Below are positions 40,989 to 49,855 of a DNA stretch of 64,000 bases, one piece after another. The DNA lies in NCBI GenBank assembly GCA_910587995.1, contig CAJUNS010000007.1, positions 11,336 to 75,335 of the forward strand. Reading direction: 5' to 3'. A program made the translations under genes and the position numbers. Origin of the DNA: an uncultured Oscillospiraceae bacterium. GTDB lineage: Bacteria > Bacillota_A > Clostridia > Oscillospirales > Acutalibacteraceae. The notes below the pieces were generated by a model. That model was not told the DNA's origin. It saw nothing but the letters and a program-made list of their open reading frames with translations, and searched no databases. Numbering within the stretch: the stretch's first letter is position 1; the number at the start of each line of letters is the position of its first letter.

Positions 40989-42659
40989 TTACCGCTTTAG
41001 ACGGAACTTCCGGGTCTGGTCCTGCAACAGCCGGACCTGATCGAAGAGCTCGGCGCTAACCGCTGCGGACTCTTCGCTGCTGGCGGAGTTCATCTGAATA
41101 ACCGAGGAGATCTGTCCCACGCCTTCTGTGACCTGCATAATGGAATCGGCCTCGTTGCGCACCGCGTCAGCAATGGTGCCAATGTCCGCGTTGGACTGGG
41201 TGACCAGGCCCAGGGTTTTGTGCAGGGCCTCAGAGACCTGACCCACAATCTTGCTGCCGTCCTTCGTAGCTTCCACAGAGTTTTCAATTAGCTCCTTGGT
41301 GGCTTTTGCCGCCTGGTCAGACTGAGCCGCCAAGCTGCGCACCTCATCGGCTACAACAGCGAAGCCCTGTCCCGCGGTTCCAGCCCGGGCGGCCTCCACA
41401 GCGGCGTTCAAGGCCAAAATATTGGTCTGGAAGGCAATGTCCTCTATGGTTTTGATAATCTGTCCAATCTGCTCGGAGGTGCCGCTGATCTGGGCCATGG
41501 CGGAAACCATCTTCTCCATCAGCTCTTCGCTGGCCGCAACCTGCTCGCCGGTCAGGCGGGCATGCTCCTGGGCGCCGGAGGCGGTCTTCACGTTTTCGGC
41601 GGCGCTGCGGGAGATTTCGTCCAGCGTGGCGTGCATCTCCTCAACGGAAGAGGCCTGCTCGGTGGCACCCTGGGCCAGAGCCTGGGAACTGCTGGAAAGC
41701 TGGTCGGCGTTGCCGGAAATGTGCTGCTCCGCCTGGGCGATTTGCGCGAGGGCGGAGGAGAGGGTGGTGGTCAGGCTGTCAATGGAGGTTTGAATGGAAT
41801 GGAAGTCCCCAATGAAAGCGGAAGAGGTGTGCACATCGAAATTCCCCTGGGAGAGCTCGCTCATAATACGGTTAATATCCGCCACATAACCGTGGATTAG
41901 ACCCATGGACCCCCGCAGGGTTCGGGCCAGTTCGCCCAACTCGTCCGGAGAATTGTAAGTAAGGTCCAGCTCCAGGCAGCCATCCTGAATGGGGCGGCTG
42001 CTCTCAGTAATGCGGATGATGGGCCGCACCACCTTATGGAGCACATACAATACCAGGCTGATTAGGCAGGCCAGAGCCAGCATCAGACAGACCAAGGAGG
42101 TCAGGTTCATAACCAGGATAGTGGTTTCCAGCTTCTCTTGGTTTTCGTTGCTCAAAGCGGTGCCCCGCTCAACCACCTGATCCAAATAGCCCACCAAGGT
42201 GGCCAAATTGGTTTGAATGGTATTCTGGAAGTAGTCCTGGGCCCCTTGAGGGTCGGTTTTCAACTGCTCCAGCACTTGCGTGGCCGAGGCGTGAAGCTCT
42301 TTGTGCAGGGGCTCCAGCTGGTTCCGCAGGGCAAGAATCTCTGGGTCCTCGGAGCCTGCCTCGCCATAGAGCCATTGGCCCAGCACACAGGTGGTGGGGT
42401 CTATGCTGCCGGTAAATTCGGTGCCGGCATACAAGGCATTGCTCAGGTTAGAGGCCCACCGGTAGTGGGCGGCTTCGGCCTGCTGGGCCCGGCTCAGCAG
42501 GCTGTTGGCTTCGGCGGAAGAGGCCTGGGTGGCCTTAATGCGGAAGATGTTGAAGGAGATCATGAAGCTGAACAGCAGGGTGGAGGCCAAAGCGGCGGCC
42601 ACCCGAACCCATACCATGGTTTTGATGCTCTTGCGCATAGTCTTTGCGTCCTTTCTCAT
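40989..42659 (-). CDS. Methyl-accepting chemotaxis protein with extracellular CZB-like zinc site
   Basis: 556 residues. Helix 1 about 15-38, an extracellular four-helix-like sensor about 40-185, helix 2 about 190-215, HAMP, then an MA domain with IEDIAFQTNILALNAAVEAARAG at the tip. The sensor holds His65 and Trp68 (HYRW), Cys91 and Trp96 (CVLGQW), His119 and His123 (HKELH): the order and spacing of the CZB zinc-binding domain, which is usually cytosolic and C-terminal. Start 42659 has GGGAGG 6 bases upstream; ATG 42638 is an alternative. Convergent with chemoreceptor 1. Confidence 0.92.
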   Translation of the reverse strand: MRKDAKTMRKSIKTMVWVRVAAALASTLLFSFMISFNIFRIKATQASSAEANSLLSRAQQAEAAHYRWASNLSNALYAGTEFTGSIDPTTCVLGQWLYGEAGSEDPEILALRNQLEPLHKELHASATQVLEQLKTDPQGAQDYFQNTIQTNLATLVGYLDQVVERGTALSNENQEKLETTILVMNLTSLVCLMLALACLISLVLYVLHKVVRPIIRITESSRPIQDGCLELDLTYNSPDELGELARTLRGSMGLIHGYVADINRIMSELSQGNFDVHTSSAFIGDFHSIQTSIDSLTTTLSSALAQIAQAEQHISGNADQLSSSSQALAQGATEQASSVEEMHATLDEISRSAAENVKTASGAQEHARLTGEQVAASEELMEKMVSAMAQISGTSEQIGQIIKTIEDIAFQTNILALNAAVEAARAGTAGQGFAVVADEVRSLAAQSDQAAKATKELIENSVEATKDGSKIVGQVSEALHKTLGLVTQSNADIGTIADAVRNEADSIMQVTEGVGQISSVIQMNSASSEESAAVSAELFDQVRLLQDQTRKFRLKR

Positions 42660-42746
42660 CAAGGCCCTCCCCGCGGGCGGTCCGGCGGGCAACAAAAAAC
42701 GCGGCGCCCAAAGGGCCCCGGCAGGGGAGCCATCGTATTTACCCCT

Positions 42747-42775
42747 ATTATACACGAAGGCCGGAGGAAATGCAA
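42747..42775 (-). promoter_or_regulatory. Promoter of chemoreceptor 2
   Basis: Minus strand: TTGCAT (42775-42770), 17-bp spacer, perfect TATAAT (42752-42747). Leader about 80 nt. Confidence 0.88.
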
Positions 42776-42862
42776 CGGGGTGAAAAATTTTTTTCCCAGC
42801 AGCCGGTCCGCCGGACAGGCCGGACGGGATGAAAAAAGGTGGAGGAAGCGGCGAAAAAAAGC

Positions 42863-42891
42863 TTTTATTTGCGGCCCGCTTGTGGTAAAAT
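42863..42891 (+). promoter_or_regulatory. Possible promoter of cdaA-cdaR
   Basis: TAAAAT (42886-42891) with a weak -35 (TTTTAT, 42863-42868) at 17 bp. The rest of the 42660-43012 gap holds the divergent chemoreceptor promoter and GC-rich palindromes around 42800-42827. Confidence 0.45.
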
Positions 42892-43012
42892 AGGAGAGCG
42901 TAAGAAAAAAGGAAAAACCGCCGCCCCAGCCGGGGGCCGGGTCCGGCCGCGTAAAAAGCCGGCATGGGGCGGATACATAAAGCGAAGGACGCAATATATC
43001 GCGTAGAAAGGA

Positions 43013-43921
43013 ATGACGGATGTGGATACGGTCATGGAAACCATCGCCCGGGCCGGGCAGAACGTCTTAAATCTGGCGCGGCACTTTACGTTAAAGGACG
43101 CCCTGGACGTGGTGATCGTCACCTTCCTGATTTACGGGCTGGTCAAGCTGATGCGGGACACCCGGGCGGGCCAGCTGGTCAAGGGTATTGTGCTGCTGGC
43201 CACGCTGTTTTTGGTCTCACACTATGGGGAGCTGACCATGCTCAACGGTATTCTCCGGGCGTTTTTGCAGTCCGCTGTGGTTATGGTAGTCATTCTGTTC
43301 CAGCCGGAGATCCGCAAGGCCCTGGAGCAGGTGGGCCGTAGCAAGGTGGGCCAGTCCCTGGCCAGCGCCGTGGGCGCCCGGGACAACGAGGCCGAAAACG
43401 CCGAAACCCGCAAAGCCATTTCCGGCGTGGTAGAGGCCACCGCCATTTTGCAGCAGCTGCGCATGGGGGCGCTGATTGTCTTTGAGCGCAGCACCCGCCT
43501 GGGCGAGATTATTGAGACGGGCACTTTGGTGGACGCGGGCCCGGCGGGCCAGCTGATCGCCAATATATTCTTTAATAAGGCCCCGCTGCACGATGGCGGA
43601 ATGATCATCCGGGAGGGGCGCATCTGCGCGGCCGGGTGTATTCTGCCCCTGACCAGCAGCAACGCGGTCAGCGCCGAGCTGGGCACCCGCCACCGGGCCG
43701 CTTTGGGCATGAGCGAGAACTCGGACGCGGTGGTGGTGGTGGTCTCGGAGGAGACCGGGCAGATCTCCATTGCCACCGGCGGGCGGCTTACCCGGAACTT
43801 CAGCCGGGTGACCCTGGCCGAGGCCCTGGAACGGGAGCTTGTGGGCGAGCCCCAGAACCGGGGCCAGGGCCGGATTTTGGGCCGCCTGGGGCTGGGAAAG
43901 ACAAAGCAGCAGCGGAAATGA
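43013..43921 (+). CDS. cdaA: Diadenylate cyclase CdaA
   Basis: 302 residues. Three membrane helices lie in the first about 100 residues, followed by a DAC domain (about 115-275) with the catalytic APLHDGGMII (DGG, the DGA-type motif) and ELGTRHRAALG (RHR). It condenses two ATP to c-di-AMP, the essential second messenger for potassium and wall homeostasis. The next gene encodes its regulator CdaR, the conserved Firmicute pair. The first ATG (43013) abuts AAAGGA; GTG at 43022 has better spacing and may be the real start. Confidence 0.95.
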   Translation: MTDVDTVMETIARAGQNVLNLARHFTLKDALDVVIVTFLIYGLVKLMRDTRAGQLVKGIVLLATLFLVSHYGELTMLNGILRAFLQSAVVMVVILFQPEIRKALEQVGRSKVGQSLASAVGARDNEAENAETRKAISGVVEATAILQQLRMGALIVFERSTRLGEIIETGTLVDAGPAGQLIANIFFNKAPLHDGGMIIREGRICAAGCILPLTSSNAVSAELGTRHRAALGMSENSDAVVVVVSEETGQISIATGGRLTRNFSRVTLAEALERELVGEPQNRGQGRILGRLGLGKTKQQRK

Positions 43922-43951
43922 TCGCCAACAGGAAGGAGGCGGCTGGATATC

Positions 43952-45358
43952 ATGAAGGAAGAAGATAAGAAGACGCCCGAGCCGGAACGGAAAGCGCCGA
44001 AAAAATTTGCGCTGGGCCAGCTGGTGTACCATAACAGCTTTGTGCTGGCGTGCTCTTTTATCACGGCGCTGGTAAGCTGGTTCATAATGTCCGATGGCAG
44101 CGACGCCAACTACTGGATTGACGATGTGCCCATTAACATCGTCCTGAGCCCCGAGGCGGAGGCGGACGGCCTGCGGGTGTTTAACAGCTCTTACAGTACG
44201 GTGGACATTGAGGTTTCCGGCAACACGCTGATTACCTCCAAACTGACAGCCAGCGACTTTGAGGCCACGGCCACGTTGAACCCGGCCTCCACCAAGCTGA
44301 CAGGCAACACCATGCAGAAAATGACCGCGCAGGTGCGGGTGGCCAAGGTCTCCTCCACCTCGGACTATGAGATTGTGGCCCGCAAGCCGGAGGAGGTCAA
44401 CCTGGAATACGACCGCTTCCGGGAGGTGACTTTGCCCATTGAAAGCGAAATCGACTTTACCGCGGACAACGGCTATTACCCAGGCACGCCGGTGCTTTCG
44501 GAGCAGCAGGTGGCGGTTTCCGGGCCGGAATCAGCGGTGAGCAAGGCGGCCCGGGCGGTGGTGTCCTACAAGGTGGGCTCCCCTTTGCGGGCCAGCGAGG
44601 AGCTGACCTGCCAGGTGCGCCTCTACGACCAGGACGGCCAGGAACTCAGCGGTACGGCGGCGCAGTATTTGACCATGGATGTGGACGCGGTCCAGGTCAC
44701 CCTGCCTGTGATGCCCAAGAAAACCGTGCCCCTGCGGGTGACCACGGCCCACCAGCCCTCCGGCTTCTCCGAGGCCAGCCGCATTAGCGTCGAGCCGGCT
44801 CAAATCGACATTGCGGGCAGCCAAGAGGCTCTGGATGCGGTGTCGGAGATCCGGCTGGATACGGTCATCGACTTCGCGGAGCTGGACCTGAACGCCCGCA
44901 CCCCCAGCTTCACCATGGAGATCCCCCTGCCGGTGGGGACGCGGAATATCAGCAACACCGGCACCAACACAGTAACCCAGGCCACGGTGACGGTAAACCT
45001 GAACGGCTACCGCACCGCCACCGTGACGGTGCCCGAGGCCAATGTGCAGCTGCTCAACGCCCCCGCCGGGCTGGACGCGGAGCTGACCACCCGGACTTTG
45101 GACGTGGTGCTGGCCGGGCCGGACGCCCAGGTAAGCAAGCTGACGGGAGACTCGGTGACCGTGCAGGTGGATATGAGCAACGTAGATGGCCGCACGGGCA
45201 GCGTGGACGCGCCAGCCACCGTGACGGTAACGGGCACTGCTGGCGAGAACTGCTGGGTGCTGGGATCTTACACATTGACGGTGACCTTGCGGGAGCCGGG
45301 GGCTTTGGCCACCCAGGCGCCCAGAATCAGCAGCATAGCGGCCTCGCCGGAGGAATGA
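43952..45358 (+). CDS. cdaR: CdaR, YbbR-domain regulator of diadenylate cyclase
   Basis: 468 residues. A short basic N-terminus, one membrane helix (about 30-48) and an extracellular array of about four YbbR-like beta repeats, with recurring VxVTG/VxVSGPES and IDIAGSQEALD elements. CdaR binds CdaA through the membrane and tunes c-di-AMP output. GGAAGGAGG precedes the ATG, 30 bp after cdaA. The usual third gene glmM does not follow; instead a terminator and DUF951 come next. Confidence 0.92.
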   Translation: MKEEDKKTPEPERKAPKKFALGQLVYHNSFVLACSFITALVSWFIMSDGSDANYWIDDVPINIVLSPEAEADGLRVFNSSYSTVDIEVSGNTLITSKLTASDFEATATLNPASTKLTGNTMQKMTAQVRVAKVSSTSDYEIVARKPEEVNLEYDRFREVTLPIESEIDFTADNGYYPGTPVLSEQQVAVSGPESAVSKAARAVVSYKVGSPLRASEELTCQVRLYDQDGQELSGTAAQYLTMDVDAVQVTLPVMPKKTVPLRVTTAHQPSGFSEASRISVEPAQIDIAGSQEALDAVSEIRLDTVIDFAELDLNARTPSFTMEIPLPVGTRNISNTGTNTVTQATVTVNLNGYRTATVTVPEANVQLLNAPAGLDAELTTRTLDVVLAGPDAQVSKLTGDSVTVQVDMSNVDGRTGSVDAPATVTVTGTAGENCWVLGSYTLTVTLREPGALATQAPRISSIAASPEE

Positions 45359-45382
45359 GGCGTTAAATTGAAACCACAACTG

Positions 45383-45417
45383 CGGCGCACCGGGGAAACC
45401 TTCGGTGCGCCGGTTTT
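45383..45417 (+). terminator. Terminator of cdaA-cdaR
   Basis: CGGCGCACCG (45383-45392) pairs perfectly with CGGTGCGCCG (45403-45412), then GTTTT. Confidence 0.85.
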
Positions 45418-45430
45418 AGGGGGGGAAACC

Positions 45431-45628
45431 ATGGACGTGCGCGTGGGCGACCGGCTGCGGATGAAGAAGCCCCATCCCTGCGGGTGCAGCGAGTTTTTGG
45501 TGCTGCGGGTGGGGATGGACTTTAAAATCCGCTGCCAGAACTGCGGCCGGGAAGTGATGCTGCCCCGGCTGAAGTGTGAAAAGAATATTAAGAAGGTTCT
45601 GCGGGAGGAAGAGCAGGACGGGAAGTAG
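45431..45628 (+). CDS. DUF951 family protein
   Basis: 65 residues, a small basic protein with KKPHPCGCSEFLVLRVG and a CxxC (RCQNCGREVM), matching DUF951, which is widespread in Firmicutes and probably binds zinc. Function unknown. ATG at 45431 is chosen because the family begins MDV and because the cdaR terminator lies just upstream; a TTG at 45368 would translate that terminator. Confidence 0.85.
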   Translation: MDVRVGDRLRMKKPHPCGCSEFLVLRVGMDFKIRCQNCGREVMLPRLKCEKNIKKVLREEEQDGK

Positions 45629-45705
45629 GACAAAAGCTGGCCTGCCCCGCCGCAAGTGGGTTCGGGCCTTAAAGGGAGGCCCTGTCTAACAAAGGAGAGA
45701 GCAAA

Positions 45706-46038
45706 ATGGGAATCACCGTAAACATTTATTACACCGGCCAAAATGGCAGCGCCCGGGCCTTTGCCCGGGAAATGCTGGAGAGCGGCCTGGTAGACCGCAT
45801 CCGGGCGGAGGAGGGAAACCGGCGCTACGAGTATTTCTTCCCCATGGAGGACCCGGAGACCGTACTGCTCATCGACAGCTGGACGGACCAGGCCGCCATC
45901 GACCGGCACCACGCCACGCCCATGATGGAGGAGATCGCCCGCCTGCGGGACAAATATGACCTGCATATGCGGGTGGAGCGGTATGTGGAGGACGCGGCGG
46001 GGATGCCGGACCAGGACGCGGCCTTTGTGCGGCGGTGA
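45706..46038 (+). CDS. Antibiotic biosynthesis monooxygenase-fold protein (YgiN-like)
   Basis: 110 residues. A ferredoxin-like beta-alpha fold with VNIYYTGQNGSARAF, NRRYEYFFPMEDPETVLLIDSW and HHATPMMEEIARL fits the ABM family of cofactor-free or heme-degrading small dimers. The substrate is unknown. AAAGGAGAG lies upstream of the ATG. The HIT gene begins 13 bp after it, so they are likely co-transcribed. Confidence 0.85.
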   Translation: MGITVNIYYTGQNGSARAFAREMLESGLVDRIRAEEGNRRYEYFFPMEDPETVLLIDSWTDQAAIDRHHATPMMEEIARLRDKYDLHMRVERYVEDAAGMPDQDAAFVRR

Positions 46039-46051
46039 GGGGGGAACGGCG

Positions 46052-46543
46052 ATGTGCTTGATCTGCGACCGCATCCAGAAGATAAAGAAGGGGGAGAACC
46101 CTTATTTCGTCAAGGAGCTGGAGACCGGTTATGTGGTCATCGGCGACCACCAGCATTTTAAAGGGTACACTTTGTTCCTGTGCAAGGAGCACGTTACGGA
46201 GCTCTTCCATTTGGAGCGTCCGCGGAAGGTGAAATTTTTAGAGGAAATGTCCCTGACAGCGGAGGCGGTTTTCCGGGCCTTTGGCGCGGAGAAGATGAAC
46301 TGCGAGCTGTTAGGCAATGGCGACGCCCATGTGCACTGGCATATCTTCCCCCGGTTTGCCGGGGATTTGGACGGCTACGGAAACCAGGGGAAAGGGCCGG
46401 TTTGGTGGTATCCTATGGATAAAATGTTTGATCCCGGTGCGAGGCCGTCCCAGAGCGAATTGGAGGAACTGAAAGATAAGCTGCGCAAAGAGCTTGACTT
46501 GTTGGCAGGACAGCCTTCAAGCTGTTGCAAAAGCGAAAAATGA
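46052..46543 (+). CDS. HIT family protein
   Basis: 163 residues. The nucleotide-binding histidine triad reads HVHWHIFPR (HxHxHxxP), with the usual upstream LLGNGDAHV. HIT enzymes hydrolyse or transfer nucleotides from dinucleoside polyphosphates or AMP-amides. ATG at 46052 has GAGGGGGG upstream, immediately after the ABM gene. C-terminal CCKSEK tail is unremarkable. Confidence 0.9.
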   Translation: MCLICDRIQKIKKGENPYFVKELETGYVVIGDHQHFKGYTLFLCKEHVTELFHLERPRKVKFLEEMSLTAEAVFRAFGAEKMNCELLGNGDAHVHWHIFPRFAGDLDGYGNQGKGPVWWYPMDKMFDPGARPSQSELEELKDKLRKELDLLAGQPSSCCKSEK

Positions 46544-46558
46544 AAGACGGAGTAAACT

Positions 46559-47635
46559 ATGTTTGAAAATCTGCAAGTATTTGAAAACCGGTATGAGGAA
46601 CTGACCCAAAAGCTCTACGACCCGCAAAGCGCCGCCGACCCGGAGCTTTTCACCGCCCTGATGAAGGAGAGCCGGGAGCTGGAACCCCTGGTCAGCGCCT
46701 ACCGGGACTATAAGGCCTGCCAAAAGGCGTTGGAGGAGGCGCGGGAGCTGCTGGAGGAATCCACGGACCGGGAGCTGCGGGAGATGGCCCAGGAGGAGCT
46801 GCGGGACAACGCCGGGAAGCTGGCCGCTCTGGAAGAAGAGCTCAAGCTTCTGCTCCTGCCCAAGGACCCCAACGACGAGAAGAACGTGATTATGGAGATT
46901 CGCGGCGGCACTGGCGGCGAGGAGGCGGCGCTGTTTGCCTATGACCTGTACCGCATGTACACCGCCTATGCCCAAAGCCGGGGCTGGCGCACGGAGATCG
47001 TCAGCTTGAACGAGACGGAGCTGGGGGGCTTTAAGGAGGTCAGCTTTTTGGTGGATGGCCAGGGGGCCTACTCCCGCTTAAAATATGAGAGCGGGGCCCA
47101 CCGGGTTCAGCGGGTGCCGGAGACCGAGTCTAAGGGCCGGCTGCAAACCAGCGCCGCCACGGTGGCGGTTCTGCCCGAGGCCGAAGAGGTGGATGTGCAA
47201 ATCGACCCACGGGACGTGGAGTTCGCCGTGTTCCGCTCCAGCGGCGCGGGGGGCCAGCACATCAACAAGACCTCTTCCGCCGTGCGCCTGACCCACATCC
47301 CCACCGGTATGGTGGTGGAGTGCCAGGAAGAGCGCAGCCAGCTGCAAAACCGGGAAAAAGCCATGCGCCTGCTGCGGACCCGGCTGTTGCAGCAAGAGCA
47401 GGAAAAGGCAGGGGCCCAGCTGGCCCAATCCCGGAAAACCCAGGTGGGCAGCGGGGACCGGTCCGAGAAAATCCGCACCTACAATTTTCCCCAGTCCCGG
47501 GTAACGGACCACCGGATTAACCTGAACCTGTACAAGCTGGAACAGATCATGGCCGGGGACCTGGACGAGATCATTGACGGGCTCATTGCGGCGGACCGGG
47601 CCGCCCAGCTGGAAAATCAGGAGGCCGGCCGATGA
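46559..47635 (+). CDS. prfA: Peptide chain release factor 1
   Basis: 358 residues, typical RF1 length. The GGQ tripeptide (231-233, in SSGAGGQHINKT) enters the peptidyl-transferase centre and the PxT motif (PET, 187-189) reads UAA/UAG stops. ATG follows GGAG at 46550. The next gene (tsaC-coaE) overlaps its stop by 4 bases. prmC, which methylates the GGQ glutamine and often follows prfA, is absent from this spot. Confidence 0.97.
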   Translation: MFENLQVFENRYEELTQKLYDPQSAADPELFTALMKESRELEPLVSAYRDYKACQKALEEARELLEESTDRELREMAQEELRDNAGKLAALEEELKLLLLPKDPNDEKNVIMEIRGGTGGEEAALFAYDLYRMYTAYAQSRGWRTEIVSLNETELGGFKEVSFLVDGQGAYSRLKYESGAHRVQRVPETESKGRLQTSAATVAVLPEAEEVDVQIDPRDVEFAVFRSSGAGGQHINKTSSAVRLTHIPTGMVVECQEERSQLQNREKAMRLLRTRLLQQEQEKAGAQLAQSRKTQVGSGDRSEKIRTYNFPQSRVTDHRINLNLYKLEQIMAGDLDEIIDGLIAADRAAQLENQEAGR

Positions 47636-49239
47636 GGACCCAGCGCCTGGACGGGTCCCCCCAGGGCATTGCCCGGGCCGGAGAAATCCTGCGGGCCGGG
47701 GGCCTGGTGGCCATCCCTACCGAGACGGTGTACGGTCTGGCCGCCAATGCCCTGGATGGCAGCGCGATTCAAAAAATCTACGCCGCCAAAGAGCGTCCGG
47801 GAGACAACCCCCTGATCGCCCACATTGGGGAGGTTTCCCAGCTGGCCGCCCTGGTCAAGGCCGTGCCCCCTGCCGCCCAGCGGCTGGCGGAGGCCTTTTG
47901 GCCGGGCCCTTTGACCATTATATTAGAGCGCTCCGGCCTGACCGCGCCGGAGATGAGCTGCGGGCTGAACACGGTGTCCGTGCGCCTGCCCGCCCATCCC
48001 CTGGCCCAGGCGGTGATTCAAGCGGCTGGCGTGCCCCTGGCCGCGCCTTCGGCCAACCGCTCGGGACGGCCCAGCCCCACCTGCTTTTCTCATGTGTGGG
48101 AGGACTTAAACGGCCGGGTGGACGCCATTCTAGATGGGGGCGGCTGTCCGGTGGGCGTGGAGTCTACGGTGGTGTCTCTGGCGGGAGAACGCCCCCGGCT
48201 GCTGCGCCCCGGCGGGGTGACCTTGGCCCAGCTGGAATCGGTTTTGGGCCCGGTGGAGGTGGACCCAGCGGTGTTATCCCGGCTGGAACCCGGGCGGGAG
48301 GCCCCCTCTCCTGGCATGAAGTACAAGCACTATGCCCCCCAGGCGGAGGTGGTTATGGCAGACGCCTCCCCAGAAGAGTTCGCGGCCTATGTAAACGCCC
48401 AGGCCGGGGAGGGACTCTATGCCCTTTGCTTCGATGAGGCCGCTCCGCTGCTTCGGGTTCCCAGCCTGTGCTATGGTCCCCGCTTCGACCCAGAAGCCCA
48501 GGCCCGGCGGCTCTTCGAGGCCCTCCACCAGCTGGACCAGCTGGGAGCCCGGCGGGTCTATGCCCAGCGGCCCAGCCAGCGGGGCGTGGGGCTGGCGGTA
48601 TATAACCGGCTGATTCGGGCGGCGGCTTTCCGGGTGGAACGTCCCCAGACCCCAGCGGTCATCGGGCTGGTGGGGCCCAGCGGAGCGGGGAAATCCACTG
48701 TGGCGCGGTTTTTGGCGCGGCAGGGATTTTTCCATCTGGACTGCGATAAAATGACAAAAAGCGCCGGAGTGTACGATTATAATTGTATCAAAGACCTGCG
48801 GGAGGCCTTTGGCGGGGAGGTGGCCCCGGATTTTGTCCTGGACCGCCAAGCCCTGGCCCAGCGGGCTTTCCAAAGCCCCCAGGGGGTGCGGACGTTGCAG
48901 GCCATCACCTTTCCCCGAATTTTGGCGGAGGTGCGGCGGCGGATGGAGGCGCGGACAGGCCCTCTGCTGCTGGACGCGCCCACTCTGTTTGAGGCCGGGC
49001 TGGACGGAGCCTGCCGGAGAATCCTTGCGGTAACAGCCCCGGAAGCGGCGCGCTTGGCCCGCGTTATGGCCCGGGACGGTCTGGGAGAGGCGGAGGCCCG
49101 CCTGCGTTTTAGGGCCCAGCCCGGGGAGGATTTTTACACCAGCCGGGCGGACTGGGTTGTGGAGAACGGCCCCGGCGTGGAGCTGGAAAAACGCTGCGCC
49201 GCGTTGGCGGCGGAACTGAAAAGCGGAGGATGCCTATGA
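47632..49239 (+). CDS. tsaC-coaE: Fusion of threonylcarbamoyl-AMP synthase (TsaC/Sua5) and dephospho-CoA kinase (CoaE)
   Basis: 535 residues in one frame. Residues about 10-195 are a YrdC domain (AIPTETVYGLAANAL, KERPGDNPLIAHI, APSANRSGRPSP, GVESTVV) and 225-330 the Sua5 C-domain (SPGMKYKHYAP). Residues 343-530 are a CoaE kinase with P-loop GPSGAGKS (348-355) and DAPTLFEAGLD. The first makes threonylcarbamoyl-AMP for tRNA t6A37; the second phosphorylates dephospho-CoA in the last step of CoA synthesis. A stop is not seen between them and both halves keep key motifs, so this is a real fusion rather than read-through. ATG overlaps the prfA stop. Confidence 0.9.
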   Translation: MRTQRLDGSPQGIARAGEILRAGGLVAIPTETVYGLAANALDGSAIQKIYAAKERPGDNPLIAHIGEVSQLAALVKAVPPAAQRLAEAFWPGPLTIILERSGLTAPEMSCGLNTVSVRLPAHPLAQAVIQAAGVPLAAPSANRSGRPSPTCFSHVWEDLNGRVDAILDGGGCPVGVESTVVSLAGERPRLLRPGGVTLAQLESVLGPVEVDPAVLSRLEPGREAPSPGMKYKHYAPQAEVVMADASPEEFAAYVNAQAGEGLYALCFDEAAPLLRVPSLCYGPRFDPEAQARRLFEALHQLDQLGARRVYAQRPSQRGVGLAVYNRLIRAAAFRVERPQTPAVIGLVGPSGAGKSTVARFLARQGFFHLDCDKMTKSAGVYDYNCIKDLREAFGGEVAPDFVLDRQALAQRAFQSPQGVRTLQAITFPRILAEVRRRMEARTGPLLLDAPTLFEAGLDGACRRILAVTAPEAARLARVMARDGLGEAEARLRFRAQPGEDFYTSRADWVVENGPGVELEKRCAALAAELKSGGCL

Positions 49240-49829
49240 AAAAAGCCGGTGCGGCGGTGCTGGCCCTGTTGATTTTGGCGGCGCTGGGATGGAGGTTTGG
49301 CCCGCGGCTGGCGGAGGAAGCCCTGCGCTGGCTCTACCCCCGGCAGTACAGCCAGGTGGTCAGCCGGGAGGCGGGGGAGTTTCACCTGGAAGAGGCCCTG
49401 GTGTACGCGGTCATTCGGGCTGAGAGCGGCTTTGACCGGGAAGCCCGCTCCCACGCGGGTGCCCTGGGGCTTATGCAGCTCACCGAGCCCACCTTTCAGT
49501 GGATGGCGGTGGAATATCCCCCGGAAAACGGCGGCGGCGACATGCTGGACGTAAACGACAACATCCACTGCGGGTGCGCCTTGCTGCGGCGGCTTTTGGA
49601 CCATTACGGCCAGCTGGAAGTAGCCCTGGCGGCCTACAACGCGGGGATTGGCAATGTGGACCATTGGCTGGAAGAGGGCAAGCACTCGGAGGATGGGGAG
49701 ACGCTGAGCAGCATTCCTTTTCCGGAAACAGCGGCCTATGTCAAGAAGGTGCTGCGCAACCGGGAGGTATACCGCAGGCTGTATGGCGGGGCCAGCGCCG
49801 CGGACGAAACAGGAAAGCCCGCGGCTTAA
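49236..49829 (+). CDS. Lytic transglycosylase (SLT domain)
   Basis: 197 residues. N-terminal membrane helix (about 5-22) and a lysozyme-like SLT domain: VIRAESGFDREARSHAGALG with catalytic Glu, LMQLTEPT, and AALAAYNAGIGNV. It cleaves peptidoglycan glycan strands outside the membrane. ATG at 49236 (ATGA overlap with tsaC-coaE stop) is preferred over ATG 49230 for spacing from GCGGAGG. It is followed by repeat copy A and the apeB promoter. Confidence 0.93.
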   Translation: MKKAGAAVLALLILAALGWRFGPRLAEEALRWLYPRQYSQVVSREAGEFHLEEALVYAVIRAESGFDREARSHAGALGLMQLTEPTFQWMAVEYPPENGGGDMLDVNDNIHCGCALLRRLLDHYGQLEVALAAYNAGIGNVDHWLEEGKHSEDGETLSSIPFPETAAYVKKVLRNREVYRRLYGGASAADETGKPAA

Positions 49830-49855
49830 GACCCTTCCAGAACTTTTCCTGCGCC

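Noticed and set aside
42636..42660. GGACGCAAAG at the chemoreceptor 2 start, as in c-di-GMP riboswitches
   Set aside because: It lies in the first codons and the other conserved parts of the aptamer are missing.
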